From contig NC_080410.1 of NCBI RefSeq assembly GCF_030265065.1, positions 45,017,398-45,081,397 of the forward strand: a stretch of 64,000 bases of DNA, in the 5' to 3' direction. The notes beneath the pieces were generated by a model. It did not search any database and was not told where the DNA came from. It was given only the letters and a program-made list of their open reading frames with translations. Source of the DNA: Corythoichthys intestinalis (Eukaryota; Chordata; Actinopteri; Syngnathiformes; Syngnathidae). The position numbers and the translations under genes are program-made. Below, one piece after another: positions 30,938-42,421 of the stretch; positions within the stretch are counted from its first letter, which is position 1, and each line of letters opens with the position of its first letter.

Positions 30938-31380
30938 ATACTGCTTCATTAACAGAGCTATCCCAGTTGCCACAATAATACTCAGCAGAATCTTCTGCCT
31001 TTGCCTGTTTAATGATGAATCGGAAATCCACATTGGAGGACTTAAGGGCATCGAACTGGCGAGAGGAGAATCCTGATCCAAAGCGAGGTGAGGACCATGC
31101 ACGGTGATGATACAGAATTAACTGAGGAGCATCTCCAGGAAACTGTCTATAAAAGCCGACAATAGAGCGATCATCCCTCTGAATGTTGCAATGGAGAACC
31201 ACCTCTTCTCCTACAGGAACAGTCCGAACCGCCGGAGTCAGGGTCAGCAACTTGGCCGCGTCACCACCTGTCAACAGACAAAAACAACCACCATTAGCCG
31301 ACTCCATCACGTGGAGGAGAAATGACAAAGAGGGTCTCACGAGTAAGCGCAGCGATGAGAAGGCAGAGAATCCCCAGCAT
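30938..31380 (-). CDS. Immunoglobulin light-chain V1 segment (leader plus V exon)
   Basis: The leader exon 31380-31341 encodes MLGILCLLIAALT, with donor GTGAGA. The V exon 31267-30938 follows acceptor CAG in phase 1. The V domain runs LTLTPAVRTVPVGEEVVLHC (first Cys), FYRQFPGDAPQLILYHH in FR2, FGSGFSSRQF, DFRFIIKQAKAEDSAEYYC (second Cys), then NWDSSVNEAV before the RSS. The FR2 position that is Trp in almost all V domains is Phe. No stop or frameshift is present, so it is predicted functional once joined. A TATA-like TTTAAAA (31433-31427) lies about 50 nt upstream of the ATG; no perfect octamer was found there. IQRDD, GFSS and NWDSS recall teleost sigma V rather than kappa (which has WYQQKPG). 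Distance to J1 is 0.55 kb. Confidence 0.93.
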
Positions 31381-31684
31381 GGTGTCGCTGAACATCAGTG
31401 AAGCAGTTCTGGATGTGCCCCATAGCTTTTAAATGAGACAGAGAGGAAGTACTTTCTGAAGGGGGGTGGAAAGCGGGGGAGGCTTTAGACATCCATTTTA
31501 TATTGCTTAAACCCTTAACTACTTTTGGTAATTTAACTTCACCTCATTAAGACGTGGCGTCCACATACGTTGACATCACTTCTTGAGTCTGGTAGGCCAC
31601 AGTATTAACATTTGTACAGTACAAGTGTGGCCAACATGTGTGTGATTATTGTATTGTATTATTGTATCTAATCAAAAAAATCTG

Positions 31685-33030
31685 TGGCGGAAAATACAGA
31701 CAAGGCTGAAAAAGCAGTTTCTGCTCTTGGACCCCTCTTTAAAATAAACTGCTGTATCTTAAGCCAAAAGAACTGTTGTGTTTGATAGAACAACATGTCT
31801 ATATGCTTCCATAGCAGATTCATGGCGCAAAAAGCCCCCAGACTATTTTTAATTCGTCCGTTTTACCCTGGAAACCCCTGTTTGCGGACGTCACGCAACC
31901 GCTTTTGTTTCAACCTAGCAATAAAAAGAAGGTAAGTAATCATATTTCTGTCATTTTTAGCTTAGAATCATGAATTGATGTCTAATATTCAGTTAAAAAA
32001 ATAAAAAATAAAAACGACTGAAAAAAATTATTCACTCGCATATTTTAAACTTTTAAACAAATAACGTCGCAATGATAAAATTGGCGTCTCTAAAAAAGTC
32101 AGAACTATCGCTTAATTGTATTTTTTTCGTTACTGTCGCATTTTCCCCAATAATTTAGGTCAGACATGTCCAAAGTCCAAATGCGGCCCGTCATCCAGCC
32201 CCCAGCCTCTGTCATAAAATCGATAACGTCTGGCCTGCACGCAGACTTAATAAAATGGTCAGCAGTACTGCTAACAGCATATGAAGTAGCTTACACACTA
32301 AATGCTGCTCTTTATTGACCCACTAAAAGGCAGCAGCACTCTAAGCAACATTACCCCGTGTTACCCTTTACTTCCAATTTTCTAAAATGGCGACAATCAA
32401 CAAAAAGAGGAAAGTTGACTGCGACGGCCGACGATTCAAGGATAGGTGGAAATTGGACTATTTCTTCACTAAATTGTTGTCAACACTTGAGTATGTAAAT
32501 CTGATGTTGATAGATTCTTTTCTTCTTGGAGATGAAATGCATGTGTGGCAGCTTAGCATTTTTTTTTTTACGTACCGTTTTGACAGTTACCGTCATATTT
32601 TCGGAATCAAAGCACTGTGTGCCGGAACAGTATTCCGGCCCTGAATCTTATACCGGAACTGCGTTCTGGCCCTGAATCCTATAACGGAACTGTGTTCCTG
32701 ACCGTTCTAGCCCACTTTCACCCCTGCAAAAGTTGACACTCAGTGATAAATGCTACATAGAGTTTTTGGATCGAAAAGAGGTAATTACGCGATAATATCT
32801 TGTTAAAATTATGGTGTCTTTAATTATGCTCTCACCGCTAGTTAAGGTTTTGCTGTTTAAAAAAAAATATATTTTTTTTTTGAAATTCCCTCCTCTTCAA
32901 AAATTTTCTTCCCCCAGAAAATTGAGATTTTAAGCTTTCCAATTATGTGTGACACATGCATATAGGACAATTTTGAAATGTAACCAATTTGGGGGTCTCA
33001 AAGCGGAACTTCACCAGTGTTTTCCACCAT
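31685..33030. repeat. Family H repeat 5' of V1, with nested fragment
   Basis: Inverted ends TGGCGGAAAATACAG and GTGTTTTCCACCATA. It lies at the same place relative to V as the copy 5' of V3 (55993) but is absent 5' of V2. A separate insertion at about 32161-32726 interrupts it. Confidence 0.65.
32161..32726 (+). mobile_element. hAT fragment(s) with GTF2IRD2-like N-terminus
   Basis: The left end is CAGACATGTCCAAAGTCC and the right end CACTTTCACCCCTG. Inside, 32387-32480 plus reads MATINKKRKVDCDGRRFKDR then WKLDYFF, like the N-terminus of GTF2IRD2/ZBED-type hAT transposases and like the minus strand of 9025-9080. The second half carries repeated CCGGAACTG units. Probably two hAT remnants joined. 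Confidence 0.5.
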
Positions 33031-33885
33031 ATATGTATGAATAAACACAATTGTAAATGATTACAATATTCATAAACCTACATTAATGACATGGCAATTT
33101 AAAAAACTATAATATACTCTCAATATAATGCAACAACAACAAAAAAGTTGATATAAAATGATTTGTAGAGTTGTCCAATAATTACTTTTTAACCAATGTC
33201 CAACTCCAAAAATTCGATACCGATATCAAACCGATACCGAAATATGCGGTCGTGGACTTAACATACTGTATACTGTAATGGCATATTGCATTGTGGTGTC
33301 CCACTGGATGCTTGCTAGTGATAAGCTCATTCCAATTCACAGCAGTAGGATGAAAAGAGCTTGTTTTTTTGTTTTTTAATTGTTTCGTTGAATATCGTAC
33401 TATGATTTCTTGAACAATGTATCGATAAATGCTGTATTGCCAAATCATGAGATCATTATCGTGAATAGAGGCAAATGTTTCACGTATATTACACAAAGTA
33501 TATTAAATGTTAGATGTCAATTACAATGTAAAAACCCCATTGGATGTTCTTGGAAGATTGTTCATGGACAATTAGGTTAGAAACCCTTTGATTTCTACCT
33601 TAGTTAGTCTCCTTGATTTTCATGGCTATATCATTGGACAAGTTGGTAAAAATGGCCTTCGTGTGTCTTGTTTGTCCCTTAAACAGTTATTTACTGCCTT
33701 TGACATGCTAATATTCCTTGTTAACTCATTGGCCTCTATAGACAGCAATGGATGTCCAATTTTTTTGACAGGACATCTATTGATGTCATTGGTACTGAAA
33801 TATGATGCCTCCCAGTTTTCAATCGGTTATAATTCCCCATCTTAAAGCAAAAATCTGGGGTCTTCCCGCCAGCTCTGTGTGATTT

Positions 33886-33951
33886 GAAAGAACTGAAACT
33901 CACCCGCTTTATTTGCATGCAGTGAAAAAGGAGAAAAAAGGCCCACAGGTG
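33886..33951. promoter_or_regulatory. Candidate light-chain control block, unit 1
   Basis: GAAAGAACTGAAACT (33886-33900), the Oct octamer ATTTGCAT (33911-33918) and the E-box CAGGTG (33946-33951) lie within 66 bp. The same order and spacing occur at 47556-47621 and 63866-63931. Position is about 2.5 kb 5' of V1. Octamer plus CAGGTG plus GAAA motifs are typical of Ig light-chain enhancers. Function is inferred. Confidence 0.45.
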
Positions 33952-35497
33952 CATCCTGGGACAGTAGCGAGTCGCCGCTTCGTTAGCCGAGCGCAAAGAC
34001 TCGCTTTCGCTGTCGTCTTTCCACATCACCTCACCTTTTTTTTTTTTTTTTGGAGATTGAAATCCAGTGAAACTTTGTTTTTTTCCCTCTATAGATTTCA
34101 ACATCATATTCACATGTAGCATCATGGCCATGAATGATAAGAATAATCACATGACATGCTTATTTTAAAGCGACATTTACTAGCCCTCAAGAAAACGGAT
34201 TTCAACGGATTTTTTTTTTTTAAACATCTCCCTTTATCAAGTCACGTTTCTCAACATTAATACTGTCGCCATGGAATCAGAAATATGTCGTAAACTGAGG
34301 ACCCCTTTTTCAAGAGGAACTAAATGCGACTTTATTCAAGAATTGGGGACTGTATATGTGCGTACATTAGTCTGCACTGACTTTAACATATTCATTTTTT
34401 TTCTCTTCATCTTTATATTAGAGCTGTCCGAGAATGACTTTTTACACCGATAACCGACATCCCGATATTGACTAACTCCAAAAACCCGATGCCGATACCA
34501 AACCGATACCGATATATACGGTCATGAACTTAATGTGTTATTGCTAATCAGGGGCGTCACTAGCTTTTAAGAATTAGGGGGGCTTAGCACCCAGGAGTTG
34601 ACCAAGATGTAAATGAATGTAGCGTTTTATTTATATATAGCCTATGGCGGAAAACACTCAGGCGATGTGAAGTTCCTCTCTGAGAACCCCAATTTGGCCA
34701 AATTTCAAAATGGTCCGATATGCATGTGTGATACATCATTGGAAAGCTTAAAATCTAAATTTTCTGGGGGAAACAAAATTTTGAACAGGAGGGCATTTTT
34801 TAAAAAATCAAATATTTAGCAATATTTATATATTATATATTTTATATATTTATATAGCAATATTTATAGCAAAACCCTAAGTGGAGGTGAGAGCACGCAA
34901 GAGCATATTTAAAGACGCCATGATTTTATCGGGATACTATCGCGTACTTACCTTGTTTCAATCCCAAAACTCCATGTAGCATGTTATACTGAGTGTCACG
35001 ACACTGCTGAGGATAGCCACAGCCGGATTTTGGGGGGATTTTATTTTGCCTGGCACGGCCAGACTGTTCTCTCCGTGTTTTTCAAACACTGAGAGTATTG
35101 TCTGGGACCCAGGCCATTATCGGCCTCTCGAGCAAGTACAAAATCAATCGACAAATCAGATTCGTTTATTTGCGTGACGTGTCCTTAATGAGCTACGTCA
35201 CTCTTCCGCGTCGGAAGTTGTCTCCACAACAACACAGATGGCGAACGGGAGAGCCGAAAATATGTTCCAATCCACAGTAAAATCAGTTTTAAATGACCAA
35301 AAACACATTGACACAAGTCATTCACAACAGTCTGTCTCACGCTAGCCATGTTGAATAAACTCCTCTCTCCTCGTATGTTTACTTCTGCGCGCAAGTCCCT
35401 CATCCCGCCCGTCGCTGATTGGTCCACTCCACTGTCTGTTTGCGGTGGCTTGCTCCGCCCTGGAAATTTTATCCGCTTAATGGTGGCCAGACTCAAT

Positions 35498-36190
35498 AGA
35501 CCCCACTCACATGACGTCACAACCACGCCTCCGCGCCATATTGTCTGTCAGCTCGTCGTGTTTACGCATTACCGCTACGTAAATTCCTCCTATTATGGCG
35601 TGTTTTTCTACTCGTTAACATTAATAATCAAAATGGTGAAGGCGTGTGTGGCGGTTGGTTGCAGTAACAGAGAAGATAGACGGAGAGACTTGAAGTTCTA
35701 CCGTATTCCGAGAGATCCGGAGAGGAGAGTGAGATGGACTGCTGCAATTCCACGAGAAAACTGGGCACCAAACGATCACCACAGATTATGTTGTAGTCAT
35801 TTTATATCTGGGAAGATGCATTTAAAAAAAATGTAAATATATATTTAGAGGGTTTTGGGCTGACAACCACAATTAAGATCATTGTGAGGCTAATCGCCGA
35901 CAGCATACAGTTTCAAATTCAAGATGTTTATTTCTTCCACCATCATTATTTTTTTTAATAATATTTAGCTGGTAACACGTGAAAGAAGCTGGCCTTGTCT
36001 ACGGATCATCAGTGAAACAGGGGTGTCCAAACTTTTTGCAAAGGGGGCCAGATTTGGTGTGGTAAAAATGTGGGGGGCTACCTTGGCTGATTTACGTAGA
36101 ACAATATATTTAAACAAATTTTAGCAAGCCCTTCTGTGTGTGTTTGCGTTATTATTATTTTTTTAAATTCAAAATTTCAACAATCTCGCC
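35498..36190 (+). mobile_element. Partial THAP-element copy 2
   Basis: It starts AGACCCCACTCACATGACG after AT. The plus strand from 35633 reads MVKACVAVGCSNREDRRRDL, through CCSHF to GKMHLKKM and a stop at 35834. It aligns with 6459-8770 without the Tc1, showing the empty TA site. The right part is missing. Confidence 0.7.
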
Positions 36191-37155
36191 TTTGTGGCGT
36201 TCTTTGTTTGGATCAATTATTTATCATATAAAATATTGGGGAAAGTGCAACAGTAACGAAAAAACACCATTAAGTGATAGTTATAAGTAGAGCTAAAACG
36301 AATACTCGAGCAACTCGAGTAACTCGAGTTTAAAAACTGATCCGAGTAATTTTATTCACCTCGAGTAATCGTTTATTTTATTTTGACAGCTCTAAGCATC
36401 ACGTTTTGCCCGGACTACTTTTAATGCGGGACAACACGCTGATGTCACGTGCGTAGAGGAAGAAGCAAAAAAAAAAAAAAAAAAAAAATTACTGCAGCCG
36501 ACAGCCGCTACAAACGACGCCGACGTTGCCAGATACTAGCCCGGACGATGCTACGTTGGTAGCAGGTAGCGTCTGATGAGTCTCATAGAGATCACATGTA
36601 TGTTGAACTAGATGCGCAATGACAGACTCGGCAGCATTAGTAAACAGCCGCCATCTTAAAGCAGTAGAGCGCTAAGCGCTAATAAAGAGCGCTAAGCACT
36701 CATAAATAAGATTAACGTTACAGTCACTAGCTAACGAAACGTTAGCCCTGCGGAGGGCTAGGTTTCTATTAATTATGACCACTGTCAATGCGTGGCTAAC
36801 GTGTCTTACATACAGGCTTTAACATAACATAATGCTGTGGAGTGATGAGGTTGTAAAATGAAAACTCAATAATGCTAACTATCAATTTTAGCTCAGTAGT
36901 CATTGCTGGATAAAACACCAAGTAGCACTGGTTCCTAGTGTGCTCCAATACAGCCTGTATCATACATTTATTTTGAACACTGCAAAAACTAAAAATCCTA
37001 TCAGGACTTACAGTTTAGACTAACTTAAAACTTAACTAGAACTTAAAAATGGCTTGACACAAATAGAAATTCAATTGAAAAACGTAGGGAAAAAAATCCT
37101 AACTTTTAAGTGATGTGTGTTATCAAGCATAACTGCATTTTTAGGTATATATATA

Positions 37156-38785
37156 CAGTGCCTTGCAAAAGTATTCGGCCCCCTTGAACCTTGCAACCTT
37201 TCGCCACATTTCAGGCTTCAAACATAAAGACATAAAATTTTAATTTTTTGTCAAGAATCAACAACAAGTGGGACACAATTGTGAAGTGGAACAAAATTTA
37301 TTGGATAATTTAAACTTTTTTAACAAATAAAAAAGTGAAAAGTGGGGCGTGCAATATTATTCAGCCCCCTTGCGTTAATACTTTGTAGCGCCACCTTTTG
37401 CTCCAATTACAGCTGCAAGTCGCTTGGGGTATGTTTCTATCAGTTTTGCACATCGAGAGACTGACATTCTTGCCCATTCTTCCTTGCAAAGCAGCTCGAG
37501 CTCAGTGAGGTTGGATGGAGAGTGTTTGTGAACAGCAGTCTTCGGCTCTTTCCACAGATTCTCGATTGGATTCAGGTCTGGACTTTGACTTGGCCATTCT
37601 AACACCTGGATACGTTTATTTTTGAACCATTCCATTGTAGATTTGGCTTTATGTTTTGGATCATTGTCCTCTTGGAAGATAAATCTCTGTCCCAGTCTCA
37701 GGTCTTGTGCAGATACCAACAGGTTTTCTTCCAGAATGTTCCTGTATTTGGCTGCATCCATCTTCCCGTCAATTTTAACCATCTTCCCTGTCCCTGCTGA
37801 AGAAAAGCAGGCCCAAACCATGATGCTGCCACCACCATGTTTGACAGTGGGGATGGTGTGTTCAGGGTGATGAGCTGTGTTGCTTTTACGCCAAACATAT
37901 CGTTTTGCATTGTGGCCAAAAAGTTCAATTTTGGTTTCATCTGACCAGAGCACCTTCTTCCACATGTTTGGTGTGTCTCCCAGGTGGCTTGTGGCAAACT
38001 TTAAACGAGACTTTTTATGGATATCTTTGAGAAATGGCTTTCTTCTTGCCACTCTTCCATAAAGGCCAGATTTGTGCAGTGTACGACTGATTGTTGTCCT
38101 ATGGACAGACTCTCCCACCTCAGCTGTAGATCTCTGCAGTTCATCCAGAGTGATCAGGGGCCTCTTGGCTGCATCTCTGATCAGTTTTCTCCTTGTTTGA
38201 GAAGAAAGTTTGGAAGGACGGCCGGGTCTTGGTAGATTTGCAGTGGTCTGATGCTCCTTCCATTTCAATATGATGGCTTGCACAGTGCTCCTTGAGATGT
38301 TTAAAGCTTGGGAAATCTTTTTGTATCCAAATCTGGCTTTAAACTTCTCCACAACAGTATCTCGAACCTGCCTGGTGTGTTCCTTGGTTTTCATAATGCC
38401 CTCTGCACTTTAAACAGAACCCTGTGACTATCACAGAGCAGATGCATTTATACGGAGACTTGATTACACACAGGTGGATTCTATTTATCATCATCGGTCA
38501 TTTAGGGCAACATTGGATCATTCAGAGATCATCACTGAACTTCTGGAGTGAGTTTGCTGCACTGAAAGTAAAGGGGCCGAATAATATTGCACGCCCCACT
38601 TTTCAGTTTTTTATTTGTTAAAAAAGTTTAAATTATCCAATAAATGTTGTTCCACTTCACGATTGTGTCCCACTTGTTGTTGATTCTTGACAAAAAAATT
38701 AAATTTCATATCTTTATGTTTGAAGCCTGAAATGTGGCGAACGGTTGCAAGATTCAAGGGGGCCGAATACTTTTGCAAGGCACTG
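37156..38785 (-). mobile_element. Tc1/mariner transposon with intact transposase, copy 2
   Basis: The same ends (CAGTGCCTTGCAAAAGTATT) and the same 1630-bp length as 6793-8422. The left flank is TA but the right flank reads TT, then an AT tract, so one side of the duplication has changed. Confidence 0.93.
37375..38394 (-). CDS. Tc1-family transposase, 339 aa, uninterrupted, copy 2
   Basis: Collinear with the 7012-8031 transposase without gaps, with about 15 residue differences over 339 (for example KFKARF for KFQAGF, KEPKTAV for KELKTAV). All catalytic residues are kept: WSDETK Asp152, EDNDPKH Asp243 and NPIENLW Glu278. The KEPKTAV proline lies in a helix right after the catalytic Glu and could hurt activity. 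Full length and free of stops; probably a recent copy. It belongs to the Tc1 element nested in hAT F. Confidence 0.92.
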   Translation of the reverse strand: MKTKEHTRQVRDTVVEKFKARFGYKKISQALNISRSTVQAIILKWKEHQTTANLPRPGRPSKLSSQTRRKLIRDAAKRPLITLDELQRSTAEVGESVHRTTISRTLHKSGLYGRVARRKPFLKDIHKKSRLKFATSHLGDTPNMWKKVLWSDETKIELFGHNAKRYVWRKSNTAHHPEHTIPTVKHGGGSIMVWACFSSAGTGKMVKIDGKMDAAKYRNILEENLLVSAQDLRLGQRFIFQEDNDPKHKAKSTMEWFKNKRIQVLEWPSQSPDLNPIENLWKEPKTAVHKHSPSNLTELELLCKEEWARMSVSRCAKLIETYPKRLAAVIGAKGGATKY

Positions 38786-38788
38786 TTA

Positions 38789-38790
<2 letters not shown>

Positions 38791-38880
<90 letters not shown>
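38791..38880. repeat. (AT)n then (T)n microsatellite
   Basis: About 75 bp of alternating AT followed by a T run, at the right border of the Tc1. The sister hAT copy has a shorter AT tract at the same place (59007-59031). Confidence 0.95.
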
Positions 38881-38881
<1 letters not shown>

Positions 38882-39990
38882 CAATTAGATCTCAAGGTTT
38901 TTTGAGTGAAAGCAGTGAAGTAGTCTTTTTTTAATTCTAGTTACATCTGAGATGCAATTGTTGGCTGTTTTCAACAATGTACATCGAAAATAAAGACATT
39001 GATTGACTGAAAATGGTTCAAGATTAGATGAAATGTCTTGTTTTCTCATGTATATTTATAATTGCTCTTCACCTAAAAATATATTTGTTTGATCCGATTA
39101 CTCGATTAATCGATAGAATTTTCAGTCGATTACTCGATTGCTAAAATATTTGATAGCTGCAGCCCTAGTTATAAGGTCGATCTCTGTGACTTTTTATACA
39201 GACGCAAATTTTTCATTGTGACGTAATTTGTTTAAAAGTTTAAAATATGCGAGTGAATCATTTTTTAAAGTCATTTTTTTTTTTTCTTTTTAAATATTAT
39301 TAGACATCGATTAATGATTCGAAGCTAAAAATGACCGACATTTTGAATAATGAATATAATTACTCACCTTGTTTTTATGGCTGGGTTGAAACAAAAGCGG
39401 TTGCGCGACGTCTGTAAACGGGAGTTTCCAGGGTAAAATGGACAAAGTAAAAATAGTTCAGGGCCTTAATGCGCCATGAATCTGCTATTGCAGCATCTAG
39501 AAATGTTGTTCTATCAAACACAATAGTTGTTTTAGCTGAAAATACAGTTTATTTTACAGAAGGGTGCAAGAGCAGAAACTGCTTTTTCTGTCGTCTGAGT
39601 TTTCAGCCATATATTTTGTTATAGTTGTTTTTTTTCCTTATTTACTAATATCATTTTTTTTCTCTTTTTGTATTTCTTATATAACTGCTCAAAATTAAAA
39701 AAAAAAAAAAAAAATCAATCAATCACTAATGAATGAAGCAACAAACATTTTTAGAACGTTAATGAATGTTAACGTTAATAAAAAATACTTTTATTTCCCA
39801 TATATATTGTCATACCCGTATTCATCATTTTTAATACAGTGTGTTGCGTCATTTTAGGGAACTGAACTGAACACACACAAAACTGTATTTAGAACAAAAT
39901 AATTGTACGTCATTTCACGTATTTGAAAACTCTTCAAAGAAAATGAGCTCAAATCTGAACATACTCAGTCCAAAAACTGATGGCATATTT

Positions 39991-39996
39991 TTTATT
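39991..39996 (-). terminator. Poly(A) signal of light-chain cassette 2
   Basis: AATAAA on the minus strand, 83 nt past the C2 stop, in the same context as for C1 and C3. Confidence 0.75.
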
Positions 39997-40078
39997 GAAG
40001 AATATTGAGTCAAGTGAAATTAAAGCAGAATGCGGGAAAAAAACACTACAAACATGCGTACACATTGTTGTGGTGTTG

Positions 40079-40398
40079 CTAAGTTGCACACTTGGACTTG
40101 CTGATGGTCTGTTCAGCTGACTGGGAGCCCAAAGACACCTTACAAGTGTAAGGGATGTCCGAGTTCCATTCGGACGTCTGCACGGTGAGATAGCTGCTGA
40201 TTTTGTAGTTGCCGTTCGTTTCTCGCGTGGCAGGACCGGTGGCGACGGCGCCCGGCGCCGGACGGCCCCGAGCCAGCCAAGCGACGTCAGCGTTCGGGAT
40301 GGACTGAGTGGCCACGCAGACTAGCGTGGCCTCTTTGGACTGGAGCTCGTCATTGGACGGGGGGAAGACAGTCACCACGGGGGGAGTCACGTCTGAGC
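40079..40398 (-). CDS. Immunoglobulin light-chain constant exon C2
   Basis: Acceptor CAG at 40401-40399. Same fold and landmarks as C1: FPPSNDELQSKEAT, LVCVA, the domain Trp in DVAWLA, SEWNSDIPYTCKV and the closing KSKCAT. Differences from C1 include DVAWLARGRPAPGAV and AEQTISKSK. Open throughout. It serves J2 (41396-41429) and V2 (41979-42421). Confidence 0.93.
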
Positions 40399-41395
40399 CT
40401 GGAGGGATCAAATCCGTTAGTTTACATCACTAAGACTGAAGTACAAAGATTAATCAGTAAAATGAATATAGTAATGACATAGTGGCATAATATTATATGA
40501 TGACTACGACAAACATTTTTGGCCCCCGACCTACAGTTTGAGAACCCATGAACTCTCAAAAGTTGTCTTCATCCTAATAGTTTACATTTGGGCAGAAGTG
40601 CACCATTCATTATTTAAAGGAATCTCAAATACTTTGTCATTAAAAACGAAAGAATAAAATCATAATTCATGACATTATTTATCATGTAGACAGTAAAGGC
40701 AACCACTAACACAAATTTAGTCATGATTAAAAATCGTAAAACATGGAAAACAAATAAACTTGAACTAAATATGGGACAAAAAAAATAAAAATTAAATATA
40801 TTGTTTACTGTACCTGTATCGACAAAGGTCCCTCACTAAAATACAACAAAAATGTACAACAAAACCCCCCATGACTAACATTAAAGAAGTTATCATTAAA
40901 GAATATATGCATATGATATTCAAAACATGAAATAATAAACTTTGGCATTTAAATAATTCATACTGCATTCTGTCATCTTTTATACATAAGCTAACCAAAC
41001 TGAACACATTTTCATGATAAAAAAACATTGAAAAGAAAATGTGGAACAACAACAACAAAAAATAAAAATGAAAATGGCATTTACTAAATTTGCAATCATT
41101 TACGAGGATGGTACTCACACATATTAATTAAAAAAAAAAAAAAAAAAAAAGCCAAAGTGCAGAATGTAACTATACAGAAATTAATTGTATATCAAAGATC
41201 ATGACTTAACAAACAAATATATTACTTACTCTTGGGCTTTAAAAATGTTTTGTTTAAAAAATGTAAAAGCCCCCACCCCAAAAAAAAAAACAAAAACAGA
41301 AAAAAACAATATATCAATAAATATATTCAATTAGACATTTATAGATTGGTACATGCACAAATTAACACATTTGAGGATGAATTCAAAGTACTTAC

Positions 41396-41429
41396 TTGTC
41401 ACAAGCAGCTTTGTTCCTCCGCTGAATAC
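41396..41429 (-). CDS. Light-chain J2 segment
   Basis: 34 nt reading (V)FSGGTKLLVT, with donor GTAAGT at 41395-41390. It differs from J1 at the last full codon (Thr for Lys). Confidence 0.92.
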
Positions 41430-41468
41430 CACAGTGGTTACACTGGTACTGACCGCCGTACAAAAACT
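41430..41468 (-). promoter_or_regulatory. J2 recombination signal, 23-bp spacer
   Basis: Heptamer CACTGTG (41436-41430), 23-bp spacer, nonamer AGTTTTTGT (41468-41460). The base after the heptamer, inside the spacer, differs from J1. Confidence 0.92.
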
Positions 41469-41950
41469 GAAGCGACTCCTCAACGTTAGCGCTGGACTTC
41501 TTTAAGAGATTTTCTTTTAATCCAAGATGTCAACATTCACTCCAATGTCATTTAACTCCTCGTCGGTGGCGGTGCTAAACGTCCACACGTCTGTCAAGTG
41601 GTCACCGTGATGGAAAAGTCCCTCAGGGGAGCATCGCAAAGGAGAACCTTGGAAAAGCAACAGGTCGGCCAATTAGAAACAACAATGCATTGAAGAGGAA
41701 AATCCTGGCCAATCGTCATATGAGAAAGCACAATATTTTTTTTTTTACTGCACTTCGGCCTCCTCGGTAAATCCTTCCAAAACTCAGCAGCCAACCTCAT
41801 CATCTCATCAGAAGGAAACCAGAAACATGATGTGGCCCATCAAAAAAGATGACTTCGGCATCCCTGAATATCATTCTAAGTAGCATCGCTTCTTCTGCAC
41901 AGGGGAGAATCCAACATGTACTCAACACAAAAGCAGAAGTAAGACGAGCC

Positions 41951-41978
41951 AGTTTTTGTCACTGCGTATTTCACTGTG
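41951..41978 (-). promoter_or_regulatory. V2 recombination signal, 12-bp spacer
   Basis: Heptamer CACAGTG (41978-41972), spacer AAATACGCAGTG, nonamer ACAAAAACT (41959-41951). Confidence 0.94.
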
Positions 41979-42421
41979 ATACTGCTTCACGAACAGAGCT
42001 ATCCCAGTTGCTACAATAATACTTAGCAGAATCTTCTGCCTTTGCCTGTTTAATGATGAATTGGAAATCCACATTGGAGGACTTTTTGGCATTGAACTGG
42101 CTAGAGGAGAATCCTGATCCAAAGCTAGGTGAGGACCATGCACGGTGATGATACAGAATTAACTGAGGAGCATCTCCAGGAAACTGTCTATAAAAGCTGA
42201 CAATAGTGCCATCATCCCTCTGAATGTTGCAATTGAGAACAACCTCTCGTCCTACAGGAACGGTCAGAACCCCCGGCGTCAGGGTCAGCACCTTGGCCGC
42301 GTCGCCACCTGTCAACAGACAAAAACAACAACCGTTAGCCGACTCCAACGGGTGGAGGAGAAATGATAAAGAGGGTCTCACGAGAGAGCGAGGCGATGAG
42401 GAGGCAGAGAATCCCCAGCAT
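41979..42421 (-). CDS. Immunoglobulin light-chain V2 segment (leader plus V exon)
   Basis: Leader exon 42421-42382 (MLGILCLLIASLS), V exon 42308-41979. The frame is open with both Cys (VVLNC and KYYC). FR2 reads FYRQFPGDAPQLILYHH, again without Trp. CDR3 begins SNWDSSVREAV. It is closer to V1 than to V3: the CDR2 area RAWSS is shared with V1. A TATA-like TTTAAAA lies at 42474-42468. Two transposon insertions (TTAA element, hAT E) separate it from its upstream candidate control block, and the family H repeat found 5' of V1 and V3 is absent here. Predicted functional. Confidence 0.93.

Larger units (their letters stand above)
36288..39167. mobile_element. Non-autonomous hAT element, family F copy 1, holding a Tc1
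   Basis: The ends TAGAGCTAAAACGAATAC and (complement) TAGGGCTGCAGCTATC are flanked by perfect 8-bp repeats GTTATAAG (36280-36287, 39168-39175). The Tc1 at 37156-38785 interrupts it next to an AT tract. The uninterrupted sister copy, inverted, is 58717-59888. Confidence 0.9.
34636..39612. repeat. Family H repeat expanded by nested insertions
   Basis: The left end is TATGGCGGAAAACACTCAGG and the right end the complement, GAGTTTTCAGCCATATA. Between them lie about 1.1 kb (35050-36195) including a partial THAP element, and a hAT (36288-39167) that itself carries an intact Tc1. H sequence resumes at GTTTGGATCAATTATTTATC (about 36207) and again at 39176. Confidence 0.65.

Noticed and set aside
38784-38800. 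Perfect TA duplication for the second intact Tc1
   Set aside because: The right flank reads TT before an AT tract; only the left TA is clear.
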